A DNA stretch of 64,000 nt, taken from Deuterostichococcus epilithicus. Taxonomy: Eukaryota > Chlorophyta > Trebouxiophyceae > Prasiolales > Stichococcaceae. The first letter of the stretch is position 1; every line of letters begins with the position of its first letter. The stretch covers positions 1,178,001 through 1,242,000 of the forward strand of contig JAVTLE010000008.1 of NCBI GenBank assembly GCA_033439295.1, read 5' to 3'. The notes below the pieces were generated by a model, which did not search any database, was not told where the DNA came from, and saw only the letters and a program-made list of their open reading frames with translations. Made by a program: the position numbers and the translations under genes. Of this stretch, positions 21,901 to 32,836 are shown piece by piece.

Positions 21901-24900
21901 GGGCTGTGTGGGCCGCGAGCTACCCACTTGTAACACGAGAGCAGCACCTTCTCTGCGATGTGGTGCTCATCTTTGATGGCAGCGAGCAGCGTCTCAATGA
22001 TGGGCGGCAGGTTGGCGGGCGTGATCACGGGCGGGTTGGCGCCGCTGCCGTGCACAAACTCGAAGATGCGGCCTGCAGGTAGGCGTCACTTGCGCATGGG
22101 CACACGGACCACGACCCCCGCACCACAAGACTGCCTGTCTGCACTGCTTGCAGACCGGGCTGACGTATGCGCCTGCTCTGCTGCTTGCGGATTTTCATGG
22201 AGACAGCAGAGGGTGGGCGGCATGCTGTGTACAGGCTGTCCCGGGTGCTGTGCACTGGCAGCGCCAGGTGGCGAGGCGCCCAAACAGGCGTGTCCAGCGG
22301 TGTATGTCTGCTGCTCACCAATGGTCCAGGCGGTGGTGTGGCGGACCTGCACCTTTTGGTCCTTCATGGCCTGCAGGCAGAAATGGAGCAACTGGCGACC
22401 AGTTCAGCACGGTGGCAGGTGCAGTACAGATGAGCTTTTGCAGCCTGAGGGAAGCTCTGACATCCGGAAGCCGGCTGTAAAGACAGGTCGCCGCCTCGCA
22501 TGCCCGCAGTGCCGGGCGAGCAGCCGCAGGCTGTGCTCAGGCATGTCACTGAAGGACTGAGCAGGCAGCAGGAAGGGCCACCTGCAGTAGGAAGTTGAGG
22601 CCCAGCACAACAAGCTGCGCCAGCTGGTCGGGCGACGGCCCCTCCAGGATGCAGCCAAACACAAAGGTGGCCGCTTCCCGGTATCGCCAGTCGTCCGGGC
22701 CGGTGTTTTTGTCGATGTTTGGCTGCAGGTACGAGCGCAAAAAAGGTGACGGGCTTACCAGCATGCCAAAGCCCCTTGCCGCACAAGGCGAGTCCACAGA
22801 TGAGACATGATCACACAGCGCTTCCCACTGATCTGTAGACGAGTCCCAACCACGAGTCAATGCCGGCGCACGCTTGAACATCACTCGAATGTGGGCCCCA
22901 CACCAGGGCAGCAGCGCCTCGCATGGCATGCAGTCGGAGGACACCCGCCTGCACGAAGGGCGTGAGGACGAGCGGGATGATGTCGTCGCGCACTGTCATG
23001 GCCACCAGGCCCAGGCACACGCCGGCTGCCATGGACACATTCCACACTGTGTCGTCCAGATCCTGGCCCTCCTGTTCCCGACGAGAAGACAGTGCTCAGC
23101 AGATCCCATTTTTGAGCGATCAGCAGGCGCGACTCAGTCCCTTCCTTTGTCATCCGACACCGTCAGCCACCCCCATATCCGGCTGCACGAAACGGCTTTC
23201 TGTGCCGACAGGCATGCAGGCGCTGCACAAGTGAGCAGCTGGCTTCTGACCAGGCGCCCAAACCTCCTGCTTGACGAGCTGCTCCAGGAGGAGCGCCACC
23301 AGCGGCTGCAGCGCCTTTGCCACAAAGCGGTGGTGCACCTGCGACGTGTCGCCGTCGTCGATGTCCTGCGCAGGCGGGAAGGCAGCATGTGAGAGCGTCC
23401 AGACGTTGCCGCCGCAGTGCAGGCACCTCTTCGAGCAGCCCGAGCACTGCATTGGTAGGCTCCCAGGCCAACGAGCCGGCCATGGGCTTGCGGCGCAGCA
23501 TCGGGGCGTCGGTGCTTCCAGCGCAGCAAGAGCTTGAGGACAGGAGTGCAGCCAGCACGCGCAGTCCGGACAGGTGGGCACCTCCTGGATGGCGGTTTCC
23601 TCCTCGCAGATGGAGCACCAGAACTCGATGGCCTGCTTGGCGACGTCCTCCTCGTCGTTTTTCACTGCGTTGTGCGTCAGCTGGAAGATGGTGTCCATGT
23701 ACGGCGGCAGCTTGTCGTAGTAGCTGCTGGCGATCTTGACGAAGCACTCGAAGGAGGCCTCCCGCACCCGCACATCCTGGCTGTTAGTGCCCTCGCAGAT
23801 GACCTGAGCATGGACGATGAGATCGCTGACTTCAGACAGATGACTTCCGGGGTGACTGCATGGGGCGTGCATGTCGACGTTGCTGAGGGGTCCGCGGCCA
23901 GTGCCTCTGCAACTGCTGCCGCTCGCCTGACGCCAAGAGCGGCACCCCAAGACGGTGTCCTCACCACGGGATGCTGATCTACGAATATCCCAAAAACATC
24001 CAAGCTGGGCATCCAGATCATCAGTTGCTTGCTCAATTGCGCTCGCCTGCATGAGGTAATTGCGCTCGCTGTCGTTGTTGAAGTTGGAGTGGGCAAACTC
24101 CAGCGCATTGTACAGCGCCACAGTGGCGGCCAACCTCACATCATTGTCCATCTCGTTCTTCTGCATGCCCTGCCACACGCACATTCGATGGTCGTCAGCC
24201 TCTGCGAGCAGCTTGAGCAGCAGTTGAGCGTGTCGAGTTCAGCCCAGGCTCTTCAGCTCAAGCGTTATATGCTGCCAAGCACTGGCACGGTGCATCAGCC
24301 TAGACATCTGTCGGCGGCTCCAGAGTGATACATGCCAGTGACAAGAGGTATAGGCCTAAGCGCTGGGGCAACCCACCTGGACGACCGCTGTGAGCACCGC
24401 GTTGATCTCCTCCTGGCTGAGCACGTCATCGTGGATGGCTGCCATCTCCTCGCAGATGTACCCGAGCGACTGCAGCGTCGACTGCCGCAGCCCTGTGTCT
24501 GGCGGCGTGACGCTCATGTTGCTGAGCAGCAGTTTGACCAGGTCCGGCCACTGCTGCGTGGGCAGCTCGATAGCGGCCACCTTGGCCAGTACGAGCGCTG
24601 CTGTGTGCCGTGCGGACGGCTCCTAAGGTTTCAAACACGTGCGGCGTCCCGTCAGCGCGAGTCGGAATACTGGTCAAGATTCGGTCTCCTGGAGCAGCAC
24701 GTGTACACTGGGACGAAGACGTCGATATCAGAGGCCTCTGGACCGGGGCACCCTCAGAAACCCACCTTTGCTGGCAGCGTGGCAAGCAGTGACTGCTTGA
24801 TGTGCTGTTTCACACCTCCCTCCAGCTGCAGCCATCGCTGCGCTTGCTGTCCCTGCATGCAGAATGATAAAGTGCATGTGCTCCACCTTGTGAAAGACGC

Positions 24901-25221
24901 CGTTTGCTCGCGTCCAGCGGTCGGGGTGTGTCCAGGATGGGCAACAAATTTTTCGAGTCAGTGAACGATGATGGCTGTGGCTGCGGCAGGCAGCACCTTC
25001 TTCGCCGCGTCCGCGCCTGGTGCGTCGAGCGCATTCTTCAGCAGAATGCCCGCGATCTGCCGAACACTCTCGGGCTTCTCGCCGTTGGCGAGTTCTCCCG
25101 CGAGCGACGCAAGATAGGACGAAAAGGAGGAGGAAGAGGCGGCAGTGAGAGTTTGTTCTGCCTGCTGACGCGCATTACTGTCGGCTGACTGAGCCGCCTG
25201 CAGCACGGCGGTCAGGTCCAT
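18920..25221 (-). CDS. Importin subunit beta-1 (karyopherin beta-1)
   Basis: Nuclear import receptor made of HEAT repeats; binds importin alpha, RanGTP and FG nucleoporins. Seventeen exons join in frame to 877 residues, the normal length: 25221-24997, 24852-24766, 24622-24377, 24169-24047, 23803-23582, 23365-23264, 23071-22949, 22722-22582, 22370-22319, 22072-21948, 21755-21651, 21509-21315, 21053-20955, 20658-20506, 20200-19958, 19611-19462 and 19162-18920. Conserved segments include IAGILLKNAL, FNNDSERNYLMQ, AIEFWCSICEEE, CLGLVAMTVRDDI, DWRYREAATFVFGCILEGPS, HTTAWTIGRIFEFVHG, EAINEVVRCAS, GLLCGVLQVIIQKL, CRSATVHEEALLAVGA and RHGILEAYSGIL. The start is the Met of MDLTAVLQAAQSADSNARQQ. Four of the 16 introns have GC instead of GT at the donor (see findings). 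Two N bases (20218, 20224) fall in intron 14. Confidence 0.97.
21536..21598. repeat. Degenerate tandem repeat in importin beta intron 11
   Basis: Two full copies and one partial copy of a unit of about 26 bases, each carrying a GGCGCGGTGT-like core, lie in the intron between importin exons 11 and 12. No function is implied. Confidence 0.45.
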
Positions 25222-25625
25222 AGGAGATTGGTGATGGAGGCCTCGAGCTGCCACAAGTGGGATGTGCGAGTGGGAGCGCACAGTCAGCGAAATGAATGAC
25301 ACATCGATAAGAAGTGGATGCTGCGACACCTCACGAAGTGTAACTGCGGAAACTGATGCTCATGCGCGAGGCTGCAGGCTTTTTTCTCTCAACCACCAGT
25401 AGGTGCTGCTCTGGGGCTACTGTGAACTAATTAGGGTTTGCGCGCTGTACGTGATGTGCACCTCTCCGAAAGTTGCTCTATGTCTCCGTCTCTTAAATAA
25501 CCAAAAGGCAGTGTGCAGCCCGCTCCACTCGAATTGCATCCGAACTTACTGAAGCGAGTCTCGAGCGACATCTCAAGGCTTATAGTATCGTTTTCAGCAT
25601 TTCAACTGCAAGTGCACCAGAGCAG
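25222..25625. promoter_or_regulatory. Divergent promoter, importin beta / PLAA
   Basis: The start codons of importin beta (minus) and PLAA (plus) are about 400 bases apart. The stretch is lower in GC than its flanks. A TTAGGGTTT motif (25431-25439), the complement of the plant telo-box AAACCCTAA, sits in the middle. A TATAGTAT sequence occurs near 25577, about 45 bases before the PLAA start. Roles are inferred only. Confidence 0.45.
25431..25439 (-). promoter_or_regulatory. Telo-box-like element
   Basis: Exact AAACCCTAA on the minus strand in the shared promoter of importin beta and PLAA. In land plants this element marks promoters of many cell-growth genes. In an alga with TTTAGGG telomeres its use as a promoter element is an inference. 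Confidence 0.35.
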
Positions 25626-27855
25626 ATGGCGAGCCAAGCAGACGTCTCTGCGAATCCGCTGACCTTACGTGCGGAATGCTGGGGCCATGAAGAAGATGTG
25701 CGACACCTCCCCCGAATCCCATCCGAACTGAGTGTCATCACGGATTTCAACGCATCTCTAGCATCTTGCGTAGAACGTTCCTGCACAGTGCGCAAATCTG
25801 ATTGCTACAGATGTGTGCAAAAGCATCCAAACCGAAGACAGCGCTTGCGTCCAATCTATTAACAATGCTTCGCAGGTGAGGGCGCTGTGCCCTGCTGGTG
25901 CAGGCTTTCTAACCGCCTCGCGCGATAGAGCAGTGAAGGTCTGGACGGAGCGCGGCGCACACACCTTCGACAACACGTCCTCGCTGGTGACTTATCCTTC
26001 TGACCGTGCTTTTGATTCGGAGAGCAAATGCTGCTTGCCCTGTGATGCCTGCATGATGATGCTGGTACATCCGGCCGCTCTCTGACTCAGCTGGTGTGAC
26101 GAAAAGCAGGCGGGTCACGAGGATTACGTTGTTGCGGTCGCCGTCATCCCGCCGCAAACGGCTGCAGCCTACCCTGAGGGCGCCATCGTCTCCGGTGATC
26201 CGTGTCGAGGGTCATAGGTTGATTGCGGCAATCGCCTGCACCGAGACGACGCTCTTGCGCTCTGCGGCGCACAAGCTGATGGGTTGGTCGCACCCTGGCC
26301 GCAGGCTCGCGGGACAAGTCTGTCATTGTGTGGGACTCAGCAACTGCGCAGCCAATACGGCGTCTGCAGGGCCACAGGTGGCAGGTCACAGCGGTGGCGG
26401 TGCTGGCAGACGGCCGCATAGCCTCAGCGTCTCAGGATGGGTGAGCCTTGCACACTGGCAGCAAATCGCAACACTACTTCCTGTCCGAGGTTCTGTGCGG
26501 CACCTCTTGAGGACGGGCGCTGCGCAGCCAGCCTCTGCAGAGCTCTCCCTGCAGCACGAAGGCAATGCACGATCACCGTCTGCCCTACATCTTGCGATCC
26601 ATGCCCCGACCTGCGCCTGTCGTCTGCCCGGTAGGACCGTCCGCATTTGGGATGGCGAGGGGCAGTCGCAGGTGCTGGAGGGGCACCAGGGCCCCGTACA
26701 GTGCCTGCTGGTGCTGCCAGACGGCACCCTGGTCTCCGGCTCCAATGACAAGACCGTCAAGCTGTGGCATGGCAGCTCGTGCGTGAAGACACTCGTCGGC
26801 CACGGCGACACCGTCAGGTGGGCCTGCGCTGTCCTCTCCCGCTATGCGCCATCATTTCAAATCCCTGCTGAACCCCTGAATGGCACTGGCGGACTGGCGA
26901 GTGAGAGCTGATCTCAATAAAGTCAGCCGCTCTGGATCCTCCTGCATAAAAGGTCGCAAGGGTGCTCTCCGAGCATCATGCCAGGTGCACAGACCATGAC
27001 ATGACCTGACGCGATGCGCCACCTGCCCACCTGGCAGGGGCCTCAGCCTGGTGCCGGACCTCGGATTTGTGTCGGCTTCGCACGATGGCACGCTGCAGAT
27101 CTGGACGATGGGCGGCGACCCTATCGCGACCCTCGGAGGCCACACTGCCCTGGTGTACAGGTGCCAACCTCAGTCGACCTAGCAAGCTGAGCTATTTCTT
27201 CTCATAGGCTGGCACGACCGGTTGCATGCTCAGCATGGTGCATTGCTTAAAGCGCCCATGCTGCTGGTGGACAACAGCTGTGCGCTGTGGCGTTGTGCAG
27301 TGCGGCTGCCACAGCAGGCGGCTTGATCGCATCAGCCAGCGAGGACAACACGGCTCGGCTGTGGCGCGCTGACGGCACCTGCCTGCAGGTGCCGTGCAAT
27401 CAGCACGCTTGTGCAACGCATGCATGGCGGTTTTGTAGCGCGTGTGTCACACTGCGCAAGGAGCGCCTCTGCACCAAGATGAGAAACCTGGCTGATATCT
27501 TGATCAGTTGCCATCAAAACCCGACGTAGGTGCTGGAGCACCCGGCCTGCGTGTGGGACGTCGCCTTCCTGCCCAACGGGGACCTTGTGACGGCGTGCGC
27601 TGACTTTGCTGCCCGCGTGTGGACGTCCTCTGCTGAGCGCTGCGCGCCTGCAGAGACCGTGCAGGTGCGTCGGGTGCTGGTCAGGGGCTGGGTGTTCGGT
27701 GGGAGGGTGGTTTTGACTGCCATTTGACCACTCACTGCCCAGCCAGGCTGAGGCTGGACGTGCTGGACGCTCGTACACTCATTTGCATGGGAGCTGGACC
27801 CAGTGCCGACTACCGTTTTGAGCGCTCCGACTCCCCTTCGACTGAGCCATCGACT

Positions 27856-27892
<37 letters not shown>

Positions 27893-30800
27893 TCATCTCG
27901 CATCAGGGAAGCCCATCGGTTTTGACCTCGGAACCGCTGTGCGCGGTATGCAGGCCTTCCAGGCGGCGCTGGAGGCGCAAAAGGCGGCAAAGGCTGCAGC
28001 TGGCGCCGGCGGCGGCCTGCCGGAGGGGCTGACCCTGGAGGACCCCATGGCGCTGACGCAGCCGGGGGGACGCGACGGCCAGACCAAGGTCATCCGGGAG
28101 GGCGGCGCCGGCATGGCCTACGCCTGGAGCGCCGCCAGGTGCTCACCGGCAGATATTGTCTCGCTTGGGTGTTTGATGCGCCGCGCCGGCGTCTGCAGTT
28201 CCGGCTCCGTCCTGCCCTGGGGATGACAGCTGCAGCTGGTCCAACCCCCNCNTCCCCCGGGGCGCCCCTCTCCCTTGTGTGTGGGAGCCTCGCCAAAGAG
28301 GCTGCCTTGGCATGTTCGTGTCAGCAGCCCCCTCCACCCGCCTGCCAATGCCCTTTCTTTTCCCGCGCACCCGCAGGCGGGAGTGGGAGAAGGTGGGCGA
28401 GGTGGTGGCTGGCCCCGAGGCGGCCGACACAATGGCTGTGGGCGGCAAGCAGCTGCACGGCCGCTCCTGGGACTATGTGTTCGACGTGGACATCGAGGAC
28501 GGTGCGCCCGTCAAGAAGCTGGCGGTGGACCGGGGAGAGAACCCGTACGATGCCGCCGACCGCTTCCTGGAGCAGGAGGGCCTGCCCATCACCTACAGGT
28601 GCGGTCCCGCTGCATTGCCTTGGTCGAGCGACCCGCTCTCAACGTGCAGTCATCGTATGTCAAAGGCAATCCAGGACGCGCTCTGGAGGCGAAATGTCGC
28701 ACGGGCATTGTGCGCAAACGTGTGGGACCCAGACCTGCTGGGCTCTGTGGCTGGTCAGTGGTGCTGTGCAAAGCCACGCCTTCAACATACCACTTGCGAG
28801 GCATGATTCAACTGCTGTGGCCAGCGGGTGCTTCCCCCCTGGCCACCGTGGACCCCTTGGCCGGAGAATCTGGTAAGATATGAAGGCAAGGCCGATGAGT
28901 TGTCAGGCAGCGCATCTGGCTGCTACCTCACCAGCGGGCTGCTGTCAATTACAGGGAACAAATCGTCAATTTCATCGTGACCAACAGTCATGGCGGCGTC
29001 ACCATTCCAGATGGACCGTCCTTCAATGTGGTAAGGCATTCCGTTCACCATGCAGATCTGACCTGCAGCCGGTTTTTGTTACAGTTCACGAGGTTCGTCC
29101 CCATGCATTGCTCAATGTCTGCCGTGCTGCTGGTCTGCAGGATCCCTTCACAGGCGGCGGCGCATACGTGCCAGGCGGCGCCCCCAGCTTCGGCCCTCCC
29201 GGCGGCAGCTCGGCGCACCAGTCAGTGACCGGCGGCGGCTTCGACCCCTTCACAGGCGGCGCCTCGGCGCCCGCCGCAGCCGCAGCCACAGCCACAGCCA
29301 CGCACATCCCCGCAACGACTTTCGTCACCTTTGCAAGCGTGCCCAACGGAGAGGCCATCGCTCGCAAGGTGGGCTTCCGTGTGGGGTTGTGAGCGTCACC
29401 CAACCGCACTGCCCTTTGCTTGGCTCACTGCACTGCTGGGCGTGTCTTGGCGTGCTTCGCTCTTAACCTTGCATGGCTGCACAATGGCACATTGATGGAA
29501 GCTCTCATGGTGTGTCAGGTGCGGGAGACCAGCAGCCAGCTCGGTGCAGCCTCAGACGTCGCCCTGTCAGACGAGGAGGCCGCAGCCGGCGGTGTCCTCG
29601 ACCAGCTACTGTCTAGGTATCCTGTTGCGGGACCACAGTATGGCTCCCAGAAGAGTCCAACTCATGGTGGAGCCAGGAACTCTGCCGCGGTGCACCGGTG
29701 CCTGTGCCTGCGGTGCGGCGTAGAGTGTGCGCCCACCAACACATCCAGCTGATGCGCCGCAGGGCCTCCGCAGCGGGTGGCTCGCAGAGCCCCGCAGCGC
29801 CGTCCGACCAGCTGGCGCTTCTGGCCAAGCTGCTGCGCTGGCCGGCCGCCACGCTGTTCCCGGCGCTGGACGTTGCCCGCCTGCTGGCGCTGGACTCGGC
29901 CTTTGCGCCCGCTATTGCGCAGGCTGCCGGCGGCCTTGGCTCCCCAGGTGCTTCTCCCTCTGCAGCGCTCGAAGGACACTCTGTGCGTTTGCGGCCGCTG
30001 TCGCGCGGGCCGCCGGCAGCCTCGTATCTTCAGGTGCATGCACTTAGGGCGCACAAGGGCGCTCTGATCTAAGCATGCAAGCATGGCCAGCTGCCAATCC
30101 ATCATCCGGATGCGACACGAAACTCGTGGTGTCCTCTCAGATCGTCGGCACAGCACATGACTGACCAGCTCGTTCCCATGCGGCAGGCGGCGGCGGCATC
30201 GGCGGCGCCCTAGCGACGGCCGCCGCGGAGCCGCAGTCGCCGGCCAACCAGCAGACGGCGCTGCGGCTGGCGTGCAACGCCTTCGTGCAGCCGCCGCTGC
30301 GGCAGTGGGTGTCGCAGCAGGCGTCTGGCCTGCTGGACGGCTTTAATGCCTGCCTCCGCTCTGGCGTCAAGGCCGTGCGGCTCGGCACGGCCACCTTCCT
30401 GCTCAACTGCGCAGTGCTCGGGGGTGAGTTCTTCTGGGTTTATCCTGCGTAATATGCCCTGCGGTTGCGCATATGAACACGGTGCTGCGTCTGGGAATGC
30501 TTCACAAACACATAATGATCCTTCGTGGCTGTTCAATGTTGGTAGGTATGGTGGGAACTGAGAGAAGCTATAGCGTTTGTGCGCTGGATCCTCTTGCTCG
30601 CTGAGTATGCAACATACTGTGCAGACGCGGAGCTGAAGGTGCAGGTGCTTTCGGGGCTGTCAGAGGTCCTGGGAAGCTCGTCAGAGGCCGAAGCGCCCGA
30701 GACGCTGTACAGGTAACCAGTGAGACACAAGAGGTGGCGTGGGCATCAACCCCCTCGAATCATGTGTGCAATCCGTTTGCAGCACCTCGTCATGAGGGGG

Positions 30801-31013
30801 CCTCTGCTACGGGGAGGTTGCTGTAGCTGACGGCCGATGCATGCCTGGTTCAGGACGCTCGTGGCGCTCGGCACCGTGCTGCAGGACGACAGCATGACGC
30901 GCAGCATCGCTGTCGACCTGGGTGTCCTGCAGCAGGTTAGCAATGTGAAGTCGGCAGCGAGCGGCAAGGTTGCAGACGCCGCTCGGGAGGTGCTGTGCCT
31001 GTTTTCACAGTAG
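25626..31013 (+). CDS. PLAA/DOA1/UFD3 family: WD40-PFU-PUL ubiquitin-handling factor
   Basis: Cofactor of the Cdc48/p97 segregase that binds ubiquitin and helps keep mono-ubiquitin levels. The order of domains is diagnostic. A seven-bladed WD40 propeller (25626 to about 27665) opens with LRAECWGHEEDVR and includes FLTASRDRAVKVW, GHEDYVVAVAVIPP, LVSGSNDKTVKLWHG, GFVSASHDGTLQIW, LIASASEDNTARLWRADG and GDLVTACADFAARVW. The PFU ubiquitin-binding domain (about 27955-29040) has PGGRDGQTKVIREGG, WDYVFDVDIEDG and DRFLEQEGLPITYREQIV. A Gly/Pro-rich linker with repeated DPFTGG follows, then the C-terminal PUL armadillo-like domain (about 29520-31010) with LATAAAEPQSPANQQTALRL and TLVALGTVLQDDS, ending VLCLFSQ. 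All donors I checked are GT. Ends convergently with RidA, 247 bp apart. Confidence 0.93.
27856..27891 (+). repeat. (CAG)12 microsatellite in a PLAA intron
   Basis: Twelve perfect CAG units. The following exon most likely begins at TATGCAG|GCCTTC near 27955, because that joins PAETVQ to AFQAALEAQ as in the family, so the repeat is intronic. Every unit is itself a CAG acceptor-like triplet, about 60 bases upstream of the real acceptor. Confidence 0.8.
28250..28252. other. Ambiguous bases (N) in a PLAA intron
   Basis: Two N positions lie in a C-rich run inside a PLAA intron. With 20218/20224 (importin intron, G-rich run) and 38298 (NUP62, Ala-rich exon) they mark consensus uncertainty in the assembly, not biology. 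Confidence 0.9.
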
Positions 31014-31260
31014 GCGTAGGTCCAGCTGGTGTCTCCCGGTATGATTCTTTTGCGCCTGTCCAGCCTCCGCAGGATGTGGTCTATCGGTGAAGACGACAGG
31101 CGCAATACGAATGGAAGCGACCTCCAGATGCCATAGTTTCTGAGACCCTGTTGGGCTGACTCAGAGGTCATCCAGAAGATGTTGAAACCCGCTTTCCATA
31201 GATTTCAGGAAAAAAACAGAATCCGGCAAAGAAAGTCACTGATCCCCAATCAACGAGCAT

Positions 31261-32302
31261 TCAGGGCACATATGCAATTGCCTCAATCTCCACGGCGGCA
31301 CCCAGCGGGAGCGCCTTTGCTGCATAGCAGGCACGCGCCGGCTTCTCCTCGCTGAAGTACCTGGCTGCGCACATCGCACGGGACACTGCGTCAGGCCACC
31401 GTAGCAGCAATCACATCAGAGGCGATCATCCAGACCAGTTGCACGTGCACTGCAACATGCATGCGACACGAGACACGTGGCGGCACCGGCACCCTCCCTA
31501 CGCGCCGCGCACGCCGGAATCTGATGCGCGCACCATAGATGGTGTTGACGGCCCCGAAGTCGGCGATGTCAGCCAGAAGCACCGTAGTTTTCACGACGTC
31601 CTTGTAGTCTGCGCCCGCGGCCCGCAGGATGGCGCCCATGTTCTTGAGCGCCTGCTCTGCCTGCCCCTCCACGCCGCCACTCGCCAGGTCCTTGGTCTGT
31701 GCGACCGAGTAAGCAAAACGCACTGAAACCGCACTCCACTTACGCGCGTTGAGCGTTGACGACTTCCCTTTCTGAGGCTTTTGCTCCTGCAGTGCGCCTT
31801 GATCTTGACGGGTGCCTCCACACGTGCGCTTGCTGCGGAGTCACATTCCGGCAATCACTTTCGCTATCAGCACGTCTGAGCAAGCGGACCAGTGTTTCGA
31901 AAGTGATACTCACCCCTGGTACTAAGCCCACTTGGCCGCTAACATAGAGCGTGGAGCCTGCTCGCACTGCCTGGCTGTAGGCTCCTACCGCCGCTGGCGC
32001 CTCATCCGTGTTGATGAGTTGCTTCGATGAGCCTGCGCGTCATGCACAAGCAACAGGAGATTGAGACCCCAGTCGACCCCAGTTGATAACGATCGACTTG
32101 ATGCATGCATGCGTGCGCGCCGAATCCATGATCGAATTGGCGCACCCGCCGCCGCCATGGTCGCCAGGCGCTGCCGGCGAGCGGGACCAGCGCTGCTTGA
32201 AGGCGCGCGCAGCAGGGGCGATCGGAGCTGCACCGGCAGCACCGTCGACAGAGTAGCGGACGGTGCGAACGAAGCGATCACGGGTCTCGTAGACGCGAGC
32301 AT
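31261..32302 (-). CDS. RidA/YjgF/UK114 family enamine-imine deaminase, organelle-targeted
   Basis: Hydrolyses reactive enamine/imine intermediates (such as 2-aminoacrylate) released by PLP enzymes; protects amino-acid metabolism in plastids. Four exons join in frame to 180 residues: 32302-32146, 32032-31914, 31696-31534 and 31364-31261. The first about 50 residues are Ser/Ala/Arg-rich with few acidic residues ([17 protein letters not shown] ... [13 protein letters not shown]), a likely plastid or mitochondrial transit peptide. The mature part has [61 protein letters not shown] and the catalytic-arginine segment [20 protein letters not shown]. Full family length of about 130 residues after the transit peptide. 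Divergent from eL32. Confidence 0.95.
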
Positions 32303-32836
32303 GGAGGATAGCCACGTGATATCTAGGACTGCTCGGCCGTTGGCTGGCTTACAAAGTGCACAATTCGAAATGAGAATCTTTTTGGGGTGCGATCAAGGTG
32401 ACGAGCGAAAGTAATGAACGCTAGGTCCCCGATCAGTGCGTTGTGCCGCAGCGATGCCGCCAGAGAATAGCGCAGCAGCAGGGGCTAGAGTCCCGCTCAC
32501 TATCAGGGTTTATGAGCCGGCTGCCGCACTTGTGCAATGCGAGGGAACTTGGCGAGCCTTTCTCGGGCGCCAGCAGGCTAGGGGGCTCCAATACAGGTGA
32601 GCTCAGCTGCAGCACGACGTGCTCGCGGCGCTGAAGCTGATGCTGTGAGGAACGCGACACACGTGCCGCACATCGCCTTGTGCGAAGTGCTGTTGCTGCT
32701 GCTAAGCCTGAGCGACGCTCTGGCTGCTGCAGTTTGTCTGTTGCGTTGAGATTGCTGGGCATTGCAGTTTGCTGCTGTTCACGGCAGCCCTGCTGTCCGT
32801 CGCAGGGGGGCTTTCAAGGAAGGAACATCGGCCAAA
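32303..32836. promoter_or_regulatory. Divergent promoter, RidA / eL32
   Basis: 534 bases separate the two start codons. I see no coding exon and no clear TATA box. The eL32 start is followed at once by an intron donor, so the transcribed 5' leader of eL32 ends in this stretch. Confidence 0.4.

Noticed and set aside
27832-27960. Polyglutamine protein segment encoded by the CAG run
   Set aside because: The family junction PAETVQ|AFQAALEAQ requires an acceptor downstream of the repeat, so the run is intronic.
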